DNA of 29,720 nucleotides from CAYLNC01 sp964534415 (GTDB lineage: Bacteria > Patescibacteriota > Minisyncoccia > Phycocordibacterales > JAACPR01). The notes beneath the pieces are model-generated. The model was not told the origin of the DNA, searched no databases, and saw only the letters and a list, made by a program, of their open reading frames with translations. The stretch's first letter is position 1; each line of letters starts with the position of its first letter. Where the stretch lies: assembly GCA_964534415.1 (NCBI GenBank), contig CAZHOL010000008.1, positions 1 through 29,720 on the forward strand, written 5' to 3'. The position numbers and the translations under genes were made by a program. Positions 15,238-22,809 of this stretch are shown here, piece after piece.

Positions 15238-15966
15238 ATGCCCCCACAAATTTTAAAAGAAGAAAAAGACTATATCGTCATCAATAAACCGGCCGGCCTC
15301 ATGGTGCATGGTGATGGACGAAGCACAGAGAAAACATTGTGTGATTTTATGTTGGAAAAATATCCGGAAATTGCTGGGGTAGGTGAGCCGTTGAGAATTT
15401 CCGAAGAAATAAAAATCGACCGACCTGGAATTGTTCATCGCCTCGATCGGGAAACTTCAGGTGTCATGATCGTCGCTCGCACTAAAGATGGTTTTGAATA
15501 TTTGAAAAACGAATTCAAAAATCGAAGCGTTCACAAAACTTACCACACATTTGTATATGGAAATATAAAAGAGGAAAACGGCGTCATCGATTCTCCAATC
15601 GGCCGAAGCAAAAGCGATTTTCGACAATGGTCAGCAGGGAAAACTGCGCGCGGAGAAATGCGCGAGGCGGTTACAGAATTTCGTGTACTCGCCAGAGCAG
15701 GGGACAAAAGCGCAACATTTTTGGAGGTTAATCCTAAAACCGGACGAACGCATCAAATCCGAGTTCACTTCAAATCAATTTTTCACCCAGTCGTCGCCGA
15801 CAATTTGTACGCACCTGGCCGCGAAAAGATGTTTGGTTTCGAGCGGTTGGCGCTGCATGCACGATCGATCGAGTTTTCCGATATTTCAGGCAAAACTGTC
15901 GTTTATGAGGCCGAATACCCGGAGGATTTCGCTCGAGCAATCGAAATAATTGGAAAAGGTCAGTAA
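15238..15966 (+). CDS. RluA-family pseudouridine synthase
   Basis: This 242-residue enzyme isomerises uridine to pseudouridine in rRNA or tRNA. The catalytic motif HRLDRETSG is at 67-75 with nucleophile Asp70. The upstream INKPAGLMVH segment (15-24) and the downstream GRTHQIRVHF motif are both conserved in the RluA/RluC/RluD group. The N-terminal S4 RNA-binding domain found in RluC/D is missing, so it resembles the compact RluA type. Target uridines are not predictable. The ATG is just past tRNA-Val, with no -10 box or ribosome site of its own. Confidence 0.92.
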   Translation: MPPQILKEEKDYIVINKPAGLMVHGDGRSTEKTLCDFMLEKYPEIAGVGEPLRISEEIKIDRPGIVHRLDRETSGVMIVARTKDGFEYLKNEFKNRSVHKTYHTFVYGNIKEENGVIDSPIGRSKSDFRQWSAGKTARGEMREAVTEFRVLARAGDKSATFLEVNPKTGRTHQIRVHFKSIFHPVVADNLYAPGREKMFGFERLALHARSIEFSDISGKTVVYEAEYPEDFARAIEIIGKGQ

Positions 15967-15988
15967 ATCCTTGCCAATTTTCATTGAT

Positions 15989-15994
15989 TATGAT
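15989..15994 (+). promoter_or_regulatory. -10 box for rplS (TATGAT)
   Basis: TATGAT ends 15 nt before the rplS start at 16010, so the leader would be only about 8 nt. Confidence 0.4.
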
Positions 15995-16009
15995 AGATTT
16001 TCATTCACT

Positions 16010-16423
16010 ATGGAAACCACAGTAACAAACACAGAATCACGAAAAAACCTCGATATGCGCGCAGGCGACACAGTCAAGGTCTTTCAGAAAATCAAAGACA
16101 AAGAGGGTAAAACTAGAATTCAATTATTCGAGGGTCTTGTATTATCACGAAAACACGGAGCAGAGGCTGGAGCAACTTTCACAGTTCGCCGAGTAACAGG
16201 TGGTTTCGGAGTCGAGAAAATCTTCCCACTATATTCTCCTATGATCGACAAAATCGAGGTCGTGAAGCGATCAAAAATCCGAAGATCAAAACTTTACCAT
16301 ATTCGAGACAAAGCTATTAAACAGGCAAACAAGAGAATGAAGATGATGTTCGTAGATAATCGAACAGACGATGTAGCGGAGGTCGCAGCAGTCGAGGCTC
16401 CAGTCGCAGAAGTCAAAGAATAA
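16010..16423 (+). CDS. rplS: 50S ribosomal protein L19
   Basis: This is ribosomal protein bL19 of 137 residues, located at the interface of the two subunits. Conserved segments are DMRAGDTVKVFQKIKDKEGK, IQLFEGLVLSRKHG, TFTVRRVTGGFGVEKIFPLYSP and KRSKIRRSKLYHIRDK. A longer frame opens at 15950, but the extra 20 residues overlap the upstream gene and are not part of the family, so I use the Met at 16010. The C-terminal 20 residues are an Ala/Val/Glu extension beyond the usual end. Confidence 0.95.
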   Translation: METTVTNTESRKNLDMRAGDTVKVFQKIKDKEGKTRIQLFEGLVLSRKHGAEAGATFTVRRVTGGFGVEKIFPLYSPMIDKIEVVKRSKIRRSKLYHIRDKAIKQANKRMKMMFVDNRTDDVAEVAAVEAPVAEVKE

Positions 16424-16427
16424 TCTT

Positions 16428-16456
16428 GAAAAGTCCCTTTGGGGGCTTTTCTTTTT
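16428..16456 (+). terminator. Intrinsic terminator after rplS
   Basis: GAAAAGTCCC (16428-16437) pairs with GGGGCTTTTC (16442-16451), followed by a T-run. Confidence 0.85.
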
Positions 16457-16458
16457 GA

Positions 16459-16464
16459 TATACT
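16459..16464 (+). promoter_or_regulatory. -10 box for the adenosyltransferase (TATACT)
   Basis: TATACT ends 6 nt before the ATG at 16471, so transcription should begin at or next to the start codon. It follows directly on the T-run of the rplS terminator. Confidence 0.6.
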
Positions 16465-16470
16465 ATTCGC

Positions 16471-17019
16471 ATGTCACTATTCACAGGCCGAGGCGACAAC
16501 GGCACCACAACTACATTTCATTGCGATCAGCGATTCACCAAGGGCTCCGATGTTGCGGAGGCTCTCGGCACCGTTGATGAATTGAATTCGCTTCTGGGAA
16601 TTGTGAAAGTTAAAAGTGGCGACATGAAAATTTTCGATAGAAATTTTTCTGACTATATTGAAGAAGTTCAGCAAAATCTTTTCATTGTGCAGGCGGAATT
16701 GGCTGGTGCCGACAAACATCTAGTGAAAGAAAAAATCGACACAATGTCTGATTTGATTAATCGAATTGAAAAAGAAATGCCACCAATTAAATCTTTTTTC
16801 GTTTCGGGCGGAACAGAGATTGCAGCGACATTTGATTTTGCGAGAACTATTGCACGTAGGGCAGAGCGTCGAGTGGTGACAGTGATGGACAATAAAACAG
16901 CACCAGTTATGCTGGAGACGCTTGCTTATTTGAACAGATTGTCTAGTATGATGTACGCGTTCGCTAGACTTTCCAACCACTTGTCTGGTATAAAGGAGGA
17001 GTCGCCGAATTATAGGTAG
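16471..17019 (+). CDS. Cob(I)alamin adenosyltransferase, PduO/MMAB type
   Basis: This 182-residue enzyme transfers adenosyl from ATP to cob(I)alamin to make coenzyme B12. The N-terminal LFTGRGDNGTT ATP-binding loop (residues 3-13), GTVDELNSLLG (33-43), RTIARRAERRVV and YLNRLSSMMYAFAR near the end are the family's diagnostic motifs. No B12-biosynthesis or B12-dependent enzyme gene is in the window. A salvage role feeding a B12-dependent ribonucleotide reductase elsewhere would fit the nucleotide genes downstream, but this is inference. Confidence 0.93.
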   Translation: MSLFTGRGDNGTTTTFHCDQRFTKGSDVAEALGTVDELNSLLGIVKVKSGDMKIFDRNFSDYIEEVQQNLFIVQAELAGADKHLVKEKIDTMSDLINRIEKEMPPIKSFFVSGGTEIAATFDFARTIARRAERRVVTVMDNKTAPVMLETLAYLNRLSSMMYAFARLSNHLSGIKEESPNYR

Positions 17020-17023
17020 TCAT

Positions 17024-17099
17024 GGCGGTTATGGTGTAACGGTTAACACAGCGGTCTGTGGATCCGCTAATCTGGGTTCGATTCCCAGTAATCGCCCCA
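17024..17099 (+). tRNA. tRNA-His (anticodon GTG)
   Basis: GCGGTTA (17025-17031) pairs with TAATCGC (17089-17095). The extra G at 17024 (position -1) faces C at 17096 (position 73), the identity element for histidine, and CCA follows at 17097-17099. The D arm is GTGT/ACAC and the anticodon loop is CTGTGGA. The 31-39 pair is T-T. A TATAGG box at 17011-17016 may drive it. Confidence 0.94.
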
Positions 17100-17117
17100 A
17101 AAATTTTGAAGTTCAGG

Positions 17118-17140
17118 GCGCGCCCATCGTGGCGCGTTTT
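17118..17140 (+). terminator. Terminator after tRNA-His
   Basis: CGCGCC (17119-17124) pairs with GGCGCG (17131-17136), with a flanking G-T pair, then TTTT. Confidence 0.7.
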
Positions 17141-17167
17141 GACTTTTGTTATTCACGAGAGTAAAGT
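17139..17167 (+). promoter_or_regulatory. Sigma-70-type promoter
   Basis: TTGACT (17139-17144), a 17-bp spacer and TAAAGT (17162-17167) predict a start near 17174 and a leader of about 36 nt for the gene at 17210. Confidence 0.65.
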
Positions 17168-17209
17168 ATTTTTCAGATGTTCTAACCACAAAAACGAAAG
17201 GGTTCACTC

Positions 17210-17674
17210 ATGAACTTCAATATCGGCTTCTATGGCAGAGTTTCGAACTTGGCTTCAAAAAGTTTGTTGTCGTGTATAGCCATTTTCTTTGCTATTTGGT
17301 TGTTCGATCTCAAACCCGAAACCAATCTAAAGGTCATCAATTGGATTAATCTGATCACGTTGATAAATTCGGCTATGGCTCTGTGGATGTTTGAAAATCA
17401 TGACGAGCGGGAATTTCTACCTCTCATGATGGCGTTCTTGTTGCCAAATGCCGGAGTTTTCTTTGTGATTTGGGCCTCTGAAAAAATGTTAGTTTGGAAC
17501 GTGCTTTGTATGGCTGTGGCATTTGGGATTCTGGCAACTGTTTTGGTGGTCGGGCTAAAGGAGATATTCTCCCAGCACGAGCTGAAAGACAGAATTAAGT
17601 CCTGCTCAGTGTTCTTTGGATTTTACTTCGCGCTATTTTTGTTCCCGGCAATGGTTGTCGGCGAGATGATTTGA
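17210..17674 (+). CDS. Orphan multi-pass membrane protein
   Basis: This 154-residue protein has four to five hydrophobic segments: about 19-33, 43-60, 71-88, 92-114 and 131-150. No family is recognised. The gene stands alone. It has a -35/-10 promoter, a leader with a purine-rich site (AAAGGG) 7 nt before the ATG, a TGA stop and its own strong terminator. This set-up differs from the neighbouring leaderless genes and is shared with the orphan genes at 20501 and 28702. An upstream frame from 17146 in another phase is a shadow. Confidence 0.75.
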   Translation: MNFNIGFYGRVSNLASKSLLSCIAIFFAIWLFDLKPETNLKVINWINLITLINSAMALWMFENHDEREFLPLMMAFLLPNAGVFFVIWASEKMLVWNVLCMAVAFGILATVLVVGLKEIFSQHELKDRIKSCSVFFGFYFALFLFPAMVVGEMI

Positions 17675-17693
17675 GTCCTGGAGTTGGATAGCT

Positions 17694-17725
17694 GCCCCGG
17701 CGTGCGCGCACGCCGGGGCTTTCTT
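17694..17725 (+). terminator. Strong GC-rich terminator
   Basis: CCCCGGCGTGC (17695-17705) pairs with GCACGCCGGGG (17708-17718), flanked by a further G-C pair and followed by TTTCTT. Confidence 0.8.
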
Positions 17726-17760
17726 ATACACAAACCCTTTCTCTTTCTCTAGAATCCGGC

Positions 17761-17766
17761 TATAAT
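17761..17766 (+). promoter_or_regulatory. -10 box (TATAAT)
   Basis: A perfect TATAAT lies 27 nt before the ATG at 17794, giving a leader of about 20 nt with no visible Shine-Dalgarno sequence. Confidence 0.55.
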
Positions 17767-17793
17767 TAGCGTATTAAAAACTAATTACAAAAA

Positions 17794-18507
17794 ATGGAAG
17801 ATTCAAAATCAAATTTAGGAATGTCTATCGCCATCGTCATTGCCGCGGTGATTATCGGTGGAGCAATTATTTACACAAACGACGGTAAATCTAACTCTCA
17901 AAACACAACACCTACACAGGAACAAAATCAGCAACCGCAAGCGACTAACGCCAAGGTTGCTCCGATAACCGACAAGGACCACATTCGCGGAGACATAAAC
18001 GCGAAAGTAAAACTCGTTGAATATTCTGATACTGAATGTCCATTTTGCAAGAGACTTCATCAAACTTTTAAACAAATTACAAAAGAGTACGGTGCTGACG
18101 TGGCTTGGGTTTATCGTCACATGCCAATTGAGGCTCTCCACGATAAGGCTTTGTCGGAAGCACATGCAACTGAGTGTGTTGCCGAGCTGGCTGGCGAGGA
18201 AAAATTCTGGGTTTATCTAGATCGTATTTATGAAGTGACACCAGGCAACGATGGATTGGATCCAAAAATGTTAATTACATTAGCAAAAGAAGTTGGAGTT
18301 GCAGAACAGCAAATGAACGAGTGTATGTTATCTGGTCGTCACAATCAAAAAATATTGGCACAGAAAGCAGACGGCGTGCAAGCTTCAGGAAAAGAGGGCA
18401 CACCATTCACTATGGTCGTTACTCAAGAAGGGGAACAGATTCCAGTCTCTGGTGCATATCCAATCGAAACATGGAGAAATTTGTTAGATCAGATTCTAAA
18501 AAAATAA
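17794..18507 (+). CDS. Membrane-anchored DsbA-like thiol-disulfide oxidoreductase
   Basis: This 237-residue protein has an N-terminal membrane anchor (about 10-27), a Gln/Asn/Thr-rich linker (to about 55) and a DsbA/thioredoxin_4 domain. The active site CPFC is at 82-85 after VEYSDTE. The cis-Pro region is GTPFTMVV near residue 200. It should act outside the cytoplasmic membrane, making or reshuffling disulfides in exported proteins such as pilus or surface components. The next small gene starts 1 bp after its stop. Confidence 0.92.
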   Translation: MEDSKSNLGMSIAIVIAAVIIGGAIIYTNDGKSNSQNTTPTQEQNQQPQATNAKVAPITDKDHIRGDINAKVKLVEYSDTECPFCKRLHQTFKQITKEYGADVAWVYRHMPIEALHDKALSEAHATECVAELAGEEKFWVYLDRIYEVTPGNDGLDPKMLITLAKEVGVAEQQMNECMLSGRHNQKILAQKADGVQASGKEGTPFTMVVTQEGEQIPVSGAYPIETWRNLLDQILKK

Positions 18508-18508
18508 A

Positions 18509-18682
18509 ATGGAAACAGAAAGAAAAATTGTAAAATTTGAATCTTTTGAACAAATAGAGGACCCGAACAAACTTCGTGAACAATTGGCGACCGCATTCAT
18601 TGAAAACAAGAGAATCAAAAGATTAATCGACATTTTTATTTTGGCTTTATTTTTAATTTTTATCATGTACACTAGCATTTAA
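18509..18682 (+). CDS. Small single-pass membrane protein (57 aa)
   Basis: This 57-codon frame begins 1 bp after the DsbA-like gene. The first 38 residues are charged (METERKIVKFESFEQIEDP at the start), followed by a basic KRIKR patch and a C-terminal membrane helix (about 39-54, rich in Ile, Leu and Phe). The tail-anchored layout and the tight spacing on both sides (folD starts 6 bp later) support a real gene. Function is unknown; it may act with the DsbA-like protein. Confidence 0.65.
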   Translation: METERKIVKFESFEQIEDPNKLREQLATAFIENKRIKRLIDIFILALFLIFIMYTSI

Positions 18683-18688
18683 TTGCTC

Positions 18689-19531
18689 ATGATAATTCTA
18701 GACGGGAAAAAGCTAAATAAATCAATCGCCGGCGATCTCCGAGAGGCAATCTCGGCCTTTCCGTCCAAGCCAAAATTGGTCATTATTCAGATCGGCGACA
18801 ATCCCGCATCGAATATTTACATTGCCCGCAAACAGCAATATGCCGAGGAAATTGGCGCGACCGCAATCGTGAAGAAATTTGATGAAGCAATTACCGAGCG
18901 CGAGATTATTTCTGAAATCAATTCTCTCAATCAATCCGACGACGTGAATGGAATAATTGTACAGTTGCCCATTCCAAAAAATCTTTCCATCTCGAACATC
19001 ATTGATTCAATTGCTCCCGAGAAAGATGTCGACGGTCTCTCTTCAAAAAATATTTACAAATTAATTCGTAATGAAGAAAGTTTTGTTCCAGCAACGGCGC
19101 TCGGCATTGGAACTTTGCTAAGGGAAAATGGAATCACGGTTGAAGGAAAAAATGTTGTAGTCATCGGACGATCATTGTTGGTGGGGAAATCGACAGCATT
19201 TCACCTCATGAATCTCGGAGCAACTGTCACAATCTGTCACAGCAAGACAAAAAATATTATCGAGCATACTCGCCGAGCAGATGTTATTGTGGTTGCGGTT
19301 GGTAAACCGGGATTGATAAACGACGATTATATTTCAGAAAAACAAGTGATAGTAGATGTCGGAATAAATATGGTAGATGGGAAAGTTTGCGGCGACACTC
19401 ACATCATCGATCAATCTAAATTGAAGGCGATTTCACCAGTTCCTGGAGGTGTGGGACCGATGACCGTGGCTTCACTATTTCAAAATCTTGTCACTGCATA
19501 CCAGATGCAAGAAAAACAGAATAAGGTATAA
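18689..19531 (+). CDS. folD: Bifunctional methylene-THF dehydrogenase/cyclohydrolase
   Basis: FolD interconverts methylene-, methenyl- and formyl-tetrahydrofolate. Conserved blocks are IGDNPASNIYIARKQ with Tyr at the catalytic region (about 36-50), VNGIIVQLPIPKN (about 88-100), EKDVDGLS, VVIGRSLLVGKSTA (cofactor loop) and PVPGGVGPMTVASLFQN. The length (280) is normal. A TTG at 18683 would add two residues; the ATG at 18689 is the natural start. With GlyA and ThyA it forms the folate cycle supplying thymidylate. Confidence 0.95.
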   Translation: MIILDGKKLNKSIAGDLREAISAFPSKPKLVIIQIGDNPASNIYIARKQQYAEEIGATAIVKKFDEAITEREIISEINSLNQSDDVNGIIVQLPIPKNLSISNIIDSIAPEKDVDGLSSKNIYKLIRNEESFVPATALGIGTLLRENGITVEGKNVVVIGRSLLVGKSTAFHLMNLGATVTICHSKTKNIIEHTRRADVIVVAVGKPGLINDDYISEKQVIVDVGINMVDGKVCGDTHIIDQSKLKAISPVPGGVGPMTVASLFQNLVTAYQMQEKQNKV

Positions 19532-19532
19532 T
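19527..19532 (+). promoter_or_regulatory. -10 box (TATAAT) for the SIMPL gene
   Basis: TATAAT overlaps the folD stop codon and lies 27 nt before the ATG at 19560. Confidence 0.5.
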
Positions 19533-19559
19533 TCATTCATTATCAGTTTAAAACTTTAT

Positions 19560-20357
19560 ATGGACAACACAAAAAAATTTATAAATTTAGGTATTAAAAC
19601 AGGAGTTGCGGCAGTTGCTTTACTAGCTCTATTTCTTTTAACGATTACCATTTCTGCATGGAGAAATATGAGCAAAAGCGAACCATATTACAATTCAATC
19701 ACTTTGACAGGAGAGGGTGAAGTCATCGCAATCGCGGACATTGGAAAATTCACTTTCACAGTTTCTGAAACTTCAGAATCGGTTGATTCGGCTCAGAAAA
19801 TGGCGACTGATAAAATTAACAAGACGCTCGATCTATTGAAAGAGAAGGGAGTTGAAGAAAAAGACATTAAAACTCTGAACTATAATATTTATCCAAAATA
19901 TCAGTGGATTCCAGACATTAAAAATTGTTCTACTCCACATGGTTGCAGTGGAAATAGCGAAATTGTTGGATATGATGTCAGTCAAACAATGGAAGTTAAA
20001 ATCCGCGACACAAAGAAAGCTGGAGAATTGCTAACATTGGTTGGAGGACAGGGCGTAGGTAATGTTAGTGGATTGCAATTTTCTGTAGACGATGAAGATG
20101 CCTTGAAACAGGAGGCGATCACCAAGGCAATCGCAGACGCAAAATCTAAAGCAGAAAAGTTGTCCAAGGAGCTCGGTCTAGAAATTGAAAAGATTGTTGG
20201 ATATAGTGAGGAAGACTATTCTTACCCAATGTATGACAAGGGAATGGGTGGTGGTGTGATGAGCTCTCGTGCAGAAGTTTCAGCAACTCCACAGACTCCA
20301 GTTGGAGAAAATACTGTAACAGCGAAAGTTTTCGTGACCTTCGAGTTGGATAACTAG
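19560..20357 (+). CDS. SIMPL-domain (DUF541) exported protein
   Basis: This 265-residue protein has an N-terminal membrane anchor (about 15-34) followed by a SIMPL/DUF541 domain: ITLTGEGEVIAIADIGKFTF, VDSAQKMATDKINKTLDLLK, GVEEKDIKTLNYNIYPKY and the C-terminal TVTAKVFVTFEL. Family members are periplasmic or surface oligomers such as BP26; the biochemical role is uncertain. Two cysteines (near 118-125) could form a disulfide made by the upstream DsbA-like protein. A longer frame from 19488 overlaps folD and is not used. Confidence 0.88.
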   Translation: MDNTKKFINLGIKTGVAAVALLALFLLTITISAWRNMSKSEPYYNSITLTGEGEVIAIADIGKFTFTVSETSESVDSAQKMATDKINKTLDLLKEKGVEEKDIKTLNYNIYPKYQWIPDIKNCSTPHGCSGNSEIVGYDVSQTMEVKIRDTKKAGELLTLVGGQGVGNVSGLQFSVDDEDALKQEAITKAIADAKSKAEKLSKELGLEIEKIVGYSEEDYSYPMYDKGMGGGVMSSRAEVSATPQTPVGENTVTAKVFVTFELDN

Positions 20358-20374
20358 CAGAACAGTTTTGAAGC

Positions 20375-20405
20375 AAAAGCCCGCCCAAAGCGGTTTTTTG
20401 TTTTG
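20375..20405 (+). terminator. Terminator after the SIMPL gene
   Basis: CCGC (20381-20384) pairs with GCGG (20390-20393) and is followed by six T and a further T-rich tail. The stem is short but GC-rich. Confidence 0.65.
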
Positions 20406-20414
20406 TTTGAATGG

Positions 20415-20442
20415 TTGACAATATCTGATTATAATATATAAT
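20415..20442 (+). promoter_or_regulatory. Near-consensus sigma-70 promoter
   Basis: TTGACA (20415-20420), a 16-bp spacer and TATAAT (20437-20442) match both consensus hexamers. The leader to the ATG at 20501 is about 52 nt. Confidence 0.8.
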
Positions 20443-20500
20443 ATTGCGCAGGATTTTGACCTTTATAAACATCACATGCACACAGTGCAAGGAGTTCGAT

Positions 20501-21439
20501 ATGTTCTCACTTACGAAAAAGATTTTAGATGCGGTGTATCGTTGGCACCAAATAGCCAGCGGTAAAAAGGTGCTTCTATCTCTTGCTGTGACGATTGGGT
20601 TTTTTCTCTCGATCGCTATGTCCGGGATAAAGTACCTAAATTTCCATGGCCCCATGATCCCCCTCTTTATATTAGCTGCAGTTGCATTTTGGGGCACAAA
20701 TTTCGCAATCTCTGAAAGCAAATATAAAGAAGATAAAATGGACAAAGTTTTTTTGCCATTTTGGCTTACTTTTCTGCCTCTCATGCCCTTTGCCTTCATT
20801 ACCGACATCGTTAAGTTGTCCGGGCAGAGTATATATAACATGGTGCGCGGTATAGGCACCTGGCTTCATAGAAAGATCGTCACGAGAAAGATGGAAAGTG
20901 ATTCTCTCAGTTTAATTCGTAACGGACACAGTCCTCAAAGGATTGAGCCTCTGACGTTGCGAGGTGGGCCAAAGCAGGTAATAACACCGGCGCTCGTAAC
21001 CAAGGGCGCAATCGAATTCATTACCGACCAAATTGGGCGGAAGAAAATGATCGATGGCCCTGATGGTGAGGAGGGGATTATAATTCCAGAATATCGTATC
21101 TCCGAAAACGGTGAAAGAGCGACTGCAATGGTCACTTATCGCCTGATCAAGGATTCTCAGGTGCATGCGAATGTAAAAAAGGACGAGGTGCACTTTCGCT
21201 ATTTCGTCTTGGCATTCACCATTGATCGAGTGAAGGGTACCCTTGCGACCGGTGTTTTGGAAGAGGGAACAGAGTCCCCATCTGCAAAGGTTCTGGATGG
21301 TGCAGCCGAGAGTCTGTGGGGAGAACAAATCCAACGCGATTTGGACAAGTTCAAATCATTCGACGCCAAACTGCACGAATTCAGGACTGAGAGACAGATC
21401 AGTCCTGCAACATCCCCAGTCCAACAGACTGAAGGATGA
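20501..21439 (+). CDS. Orphan membrane protein with large soluble domain
   Basis: This 312-residue protein of unknown family has hydrophobic segments at about 23-42, 50-67 and 86-105, then a soluble region of some 190 residues with a regular alpha/beta look. I chose the Met at 20501 over the upstream frame start at 20444 because AAGGAG (20489-20494) lies 6 nt before it. It is monocistronic, driven by a near-consensus promoter and closed by its own terminator, and stops with TGA. The strong promoter suggests high expression. The length and the cytosolic or extracellular side of the domain are unconfirmed. Confidence 0.75.
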   Translation: MFSLTKKILDAVYRWHQIASGKKVLLSLAVTIGFFLSIAMSGIKYLNFHGPMIPLFILAAVAFWGTNFAISESKYKEDKMDKVFLPFWLTFLPLMPFAFITDIVKLSGQSIYNMVRGIGTWLHRKIVTRKMESDSLSLIRNGHSPQRIEPLTLRGGPKQVITPALVTKGAIEFITDQIGRKKMIDGPDGEEGIIIPEYRISENGERATAMVTYRLIKDSQVHANVKKDEVHFRYFVLAFTIDRVKGTLATGVLEEGTESPSAKVLDGAAESLWGEQIQRDLDKFKSFDAKLHEFRTERQISPATSPVQQTEG

Positions 21440-21458
21440 GGGTACATTACCCTAAACA

Positions 21459-21498
21459 GCGCCGGCAAGCTATACGCTTCCGGCGCATTTATTTTATT
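21459..21498 (+). terminator. Terminator after the orphan membrane gene
   Basis: GCGCCGG (21459-21465) pairs with CCGGCGC (21480-21486), followed by a T-rich tail. A small AGGGTA/TACCCT hairpin precedes it. Confidence 0.75.
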
Positions 21499-21525
21499 TG
21501 ACACCCTCCCCAAACCTGCTATTAT
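21498..21525 (+). promoter_or_regulatory. Promoter of secE-nusG-rplK
   Basis: TTGACA (21498-21503), a 16-bp spacer and TATTAT (21520-21525) predict a start near 21532 and a leader of about 62 nt. Confidence 0.75.
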
Positions 21526-21537
21526 ATTAGACAAGGG

Positions 21538-21555
21538 GCCCGGAAGGGCTTTTTT
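21538..21555 (+). promoter_or_regulatory. Terminator-like hairpin in the secE leader
   Basis: GCCC (21538-21541) and GGGC (21546-21549) enclose a GGAA tetraloop and run into six T. It lies just after the predicted transcription start, between the promoter and secE, where it could cause pausing or attenuation. Confidence 0.45.
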
Positions 21556-21593
21556 AAATAGTTCAGACATTACAAACAATTTAATCAAAAAAT

Positions 21594-21773
21594 ATGGCAA
21601 ATCCTTTTGAATATATAAGAGAAACTAAAGAAGAAATGAAGCACGTCACATGGCCTTCACGAAAGCAGACTTTCACATATACAGCACTCGTGATTGTTAT
21701 TTCAGTTGTCGTGTCAATTTTCTTGGGAGCCTTCGATTCATTGTTTACTAGAGTAATTGAAACATTAATTTAA
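21594..21773 (+). CDS. secE: Preprotein translocase subunit SecE
   Basis: This 59-residue protein has the canonical SecE layout: a short amphipathic helix, the conserved EMKHVTWPSRKQT motif (14-26) and one membrane helix (about 28-46). It clamps SecY in the translocon. Its ATG follows an A-rich leader with no Shine-Dalgarno sequence. nusG starts 1 bp after its stop, the standard secE-nusG order. Confidence 0.95.
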   Translation: MANPFEYIRETKEEMKHVTWPSRKQTFTYTALVIVISVVVSIFLGAFDSLFTRVIETLI

Positions 21774-21774
21774 T

Positions 21775-22323
21775 ATGACAGTAAAACAACAAGCTAGTCG
21801 CGATCGTAATTGGTACGCGATTCATACATACGCAGGATATGAGAACGCGGTTGCAAAAAACTTGCAGCAACGAGTCGAGTCATTGGGAATGGAAAACAAC
21901 ATCTTCAATGTTCTCGTTCCAATGGAGAAGAAAATTAAAATCAAAGGAGGGAAGAGGGTGGAGGTTCTAGAAAAAATCTATCCAGGATACGTTTTGGTGG
22001 ACATGATTGTTACAGACGATTCATGGTATGTTGTTCGAAACACTCCTCGCGTTACAGGATTCGTTGGTTCTGGAGTCTATCCGGTACCACTTTCAAAGAA
22101 AGAAATTGATGAACTATTCTCTCGAATGAATAAAGATACAGCAAAACACAAGATTGATTTGATGATTGGTGAGGTAATTGTCATCACAGACGGTCCTTTC
22201 AAAGATTTAGAGGGTAAAGTTGAAGAGGTCGACGAGGAGCGAGGTAAAGTCAAGGTCAACGTCTCAATGTTCGGTCGAGAAACGCCGGTAGAGATTGACT
22301 TCTTGCAAGTTAAGAAGATTTAA
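21775..22323 (+). CDS. nusG: Transcription termination/antitermination factor NusG
   Basis: NusG couples RNA polymerase to ribosomes and Rho. The N-terminal NGN domain (NWYAIHTYAGYENAVAKNL; IYPGYVLVDM; WYVVRNTPRVTGFVG) and the C-terminal KOW domain (IGEVIVITDGPFKDLEGKV) are complete. The length (182) is normal. Confidence 0.97.
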   Translation: MTVKQQASRDRNWYAIHTYAGYENAVAKNLQQRVESLGMENNIFNVLVPMEKKIKIKGGKRVEVLEKIYPGYVLVDMIVTDDSWYVVRNTPRVTGFVGSGVYPVPLSKKEIDELFSRMNKDTAKHKIDLMIGEVIVITDGPFKDLEGKVEEVDEERGKVKVNVSMFGRETPVEIDFLQVKKI

Positions 22324-22348
22324 GATAGGATAAACGAACTACAAAAAT

Positions 22349-22771
22349 ATGGCCAAGAAAATACAAAAAGTAATAAAGGTACAAGCAATTGGAGGACGAG
22401 CAACACCTGCGCCACCTCTAGGTCCTGCATTGGGACAGGCTGGTGTTAACATTGGTGAATTCGTCAAACAATTCAACGATGCCACTCGCGACAAGATGGG
22501 GGAAATCATTCCAACAGTTGTCACAGTTTACGAAGACCGATCATTTAGTTTGGTTTTCAAGAAATCTCCAGCTTCACGAATGATTCTCAAGGAATTAAAT
22601 TTGGAGAAGGGATCAGGAACTAACCTCACAAAGAAAGCAGGTAAAATCACCAAGGCTCAGATCCGAAAGATCGCCGAGGAGAAAATGTCAGACTTGTCAG
22701 CCGCTTCTGTAGAGACAGCGATGAAGACAATCGAGGGAACATGCCGATCAATGGGAATCGAAGTTAAATAA
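22349..22771 (+). CDS. rplK: 50S ribosomal protein L11
   Basis: Ribosomal protein uL11, 140 residues, the stalk-base protein that binds 23S rRNA and translation factors. Conserved segments include GRATPAPPLGPALGQAGVNI, FVKQFNDATRD and the C-terminal AAVETAMKTIEGTCRSMG-like end (here SAASVETAMKTIEG). A terminator follows at once, and rplA (uL1), its usual partner, is absent from this position. Confidence 0.97.
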   Translation: MAKKIQKVIKVQAIGGRATPAPPLGPALGQAGVNIGEFVKQFNDATRDKMGEIIPTVVTVYEDRSFSLVFKKSPASRMILKELNLEKGSGTNLTKKAGKITKAQIRKIAEEKMSDLSAASVETAMKTIEGTCRSMGIEVK

Positions 22772-22778
22772 CAAATGG

Positions 22779-22798
22779 CCGCCTGAGGGCGGTTTTTT
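22779..22798 (+). terminator. Intrinsic terminator after rplK
   Basis: CCGCC (22779-22783) pairs with GGCGG (22788-22792), followed by six T. Confidence 0.85.
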
Positions 22799-22809
22799 GT
22801 TTGGTTAAA

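Noticed and set aside
15950..16009. Longer start for L19
   Set aside because: The extra 20 residues overlap the pseudouridine synthase gene and do not belong to the conserved protein.
20444..20500. Upstream start of the orphan membrane protein
   Set aside because: It lies almost at the predicted transcription start, while AAGGAG is correctly spaced before the Met at 20501.
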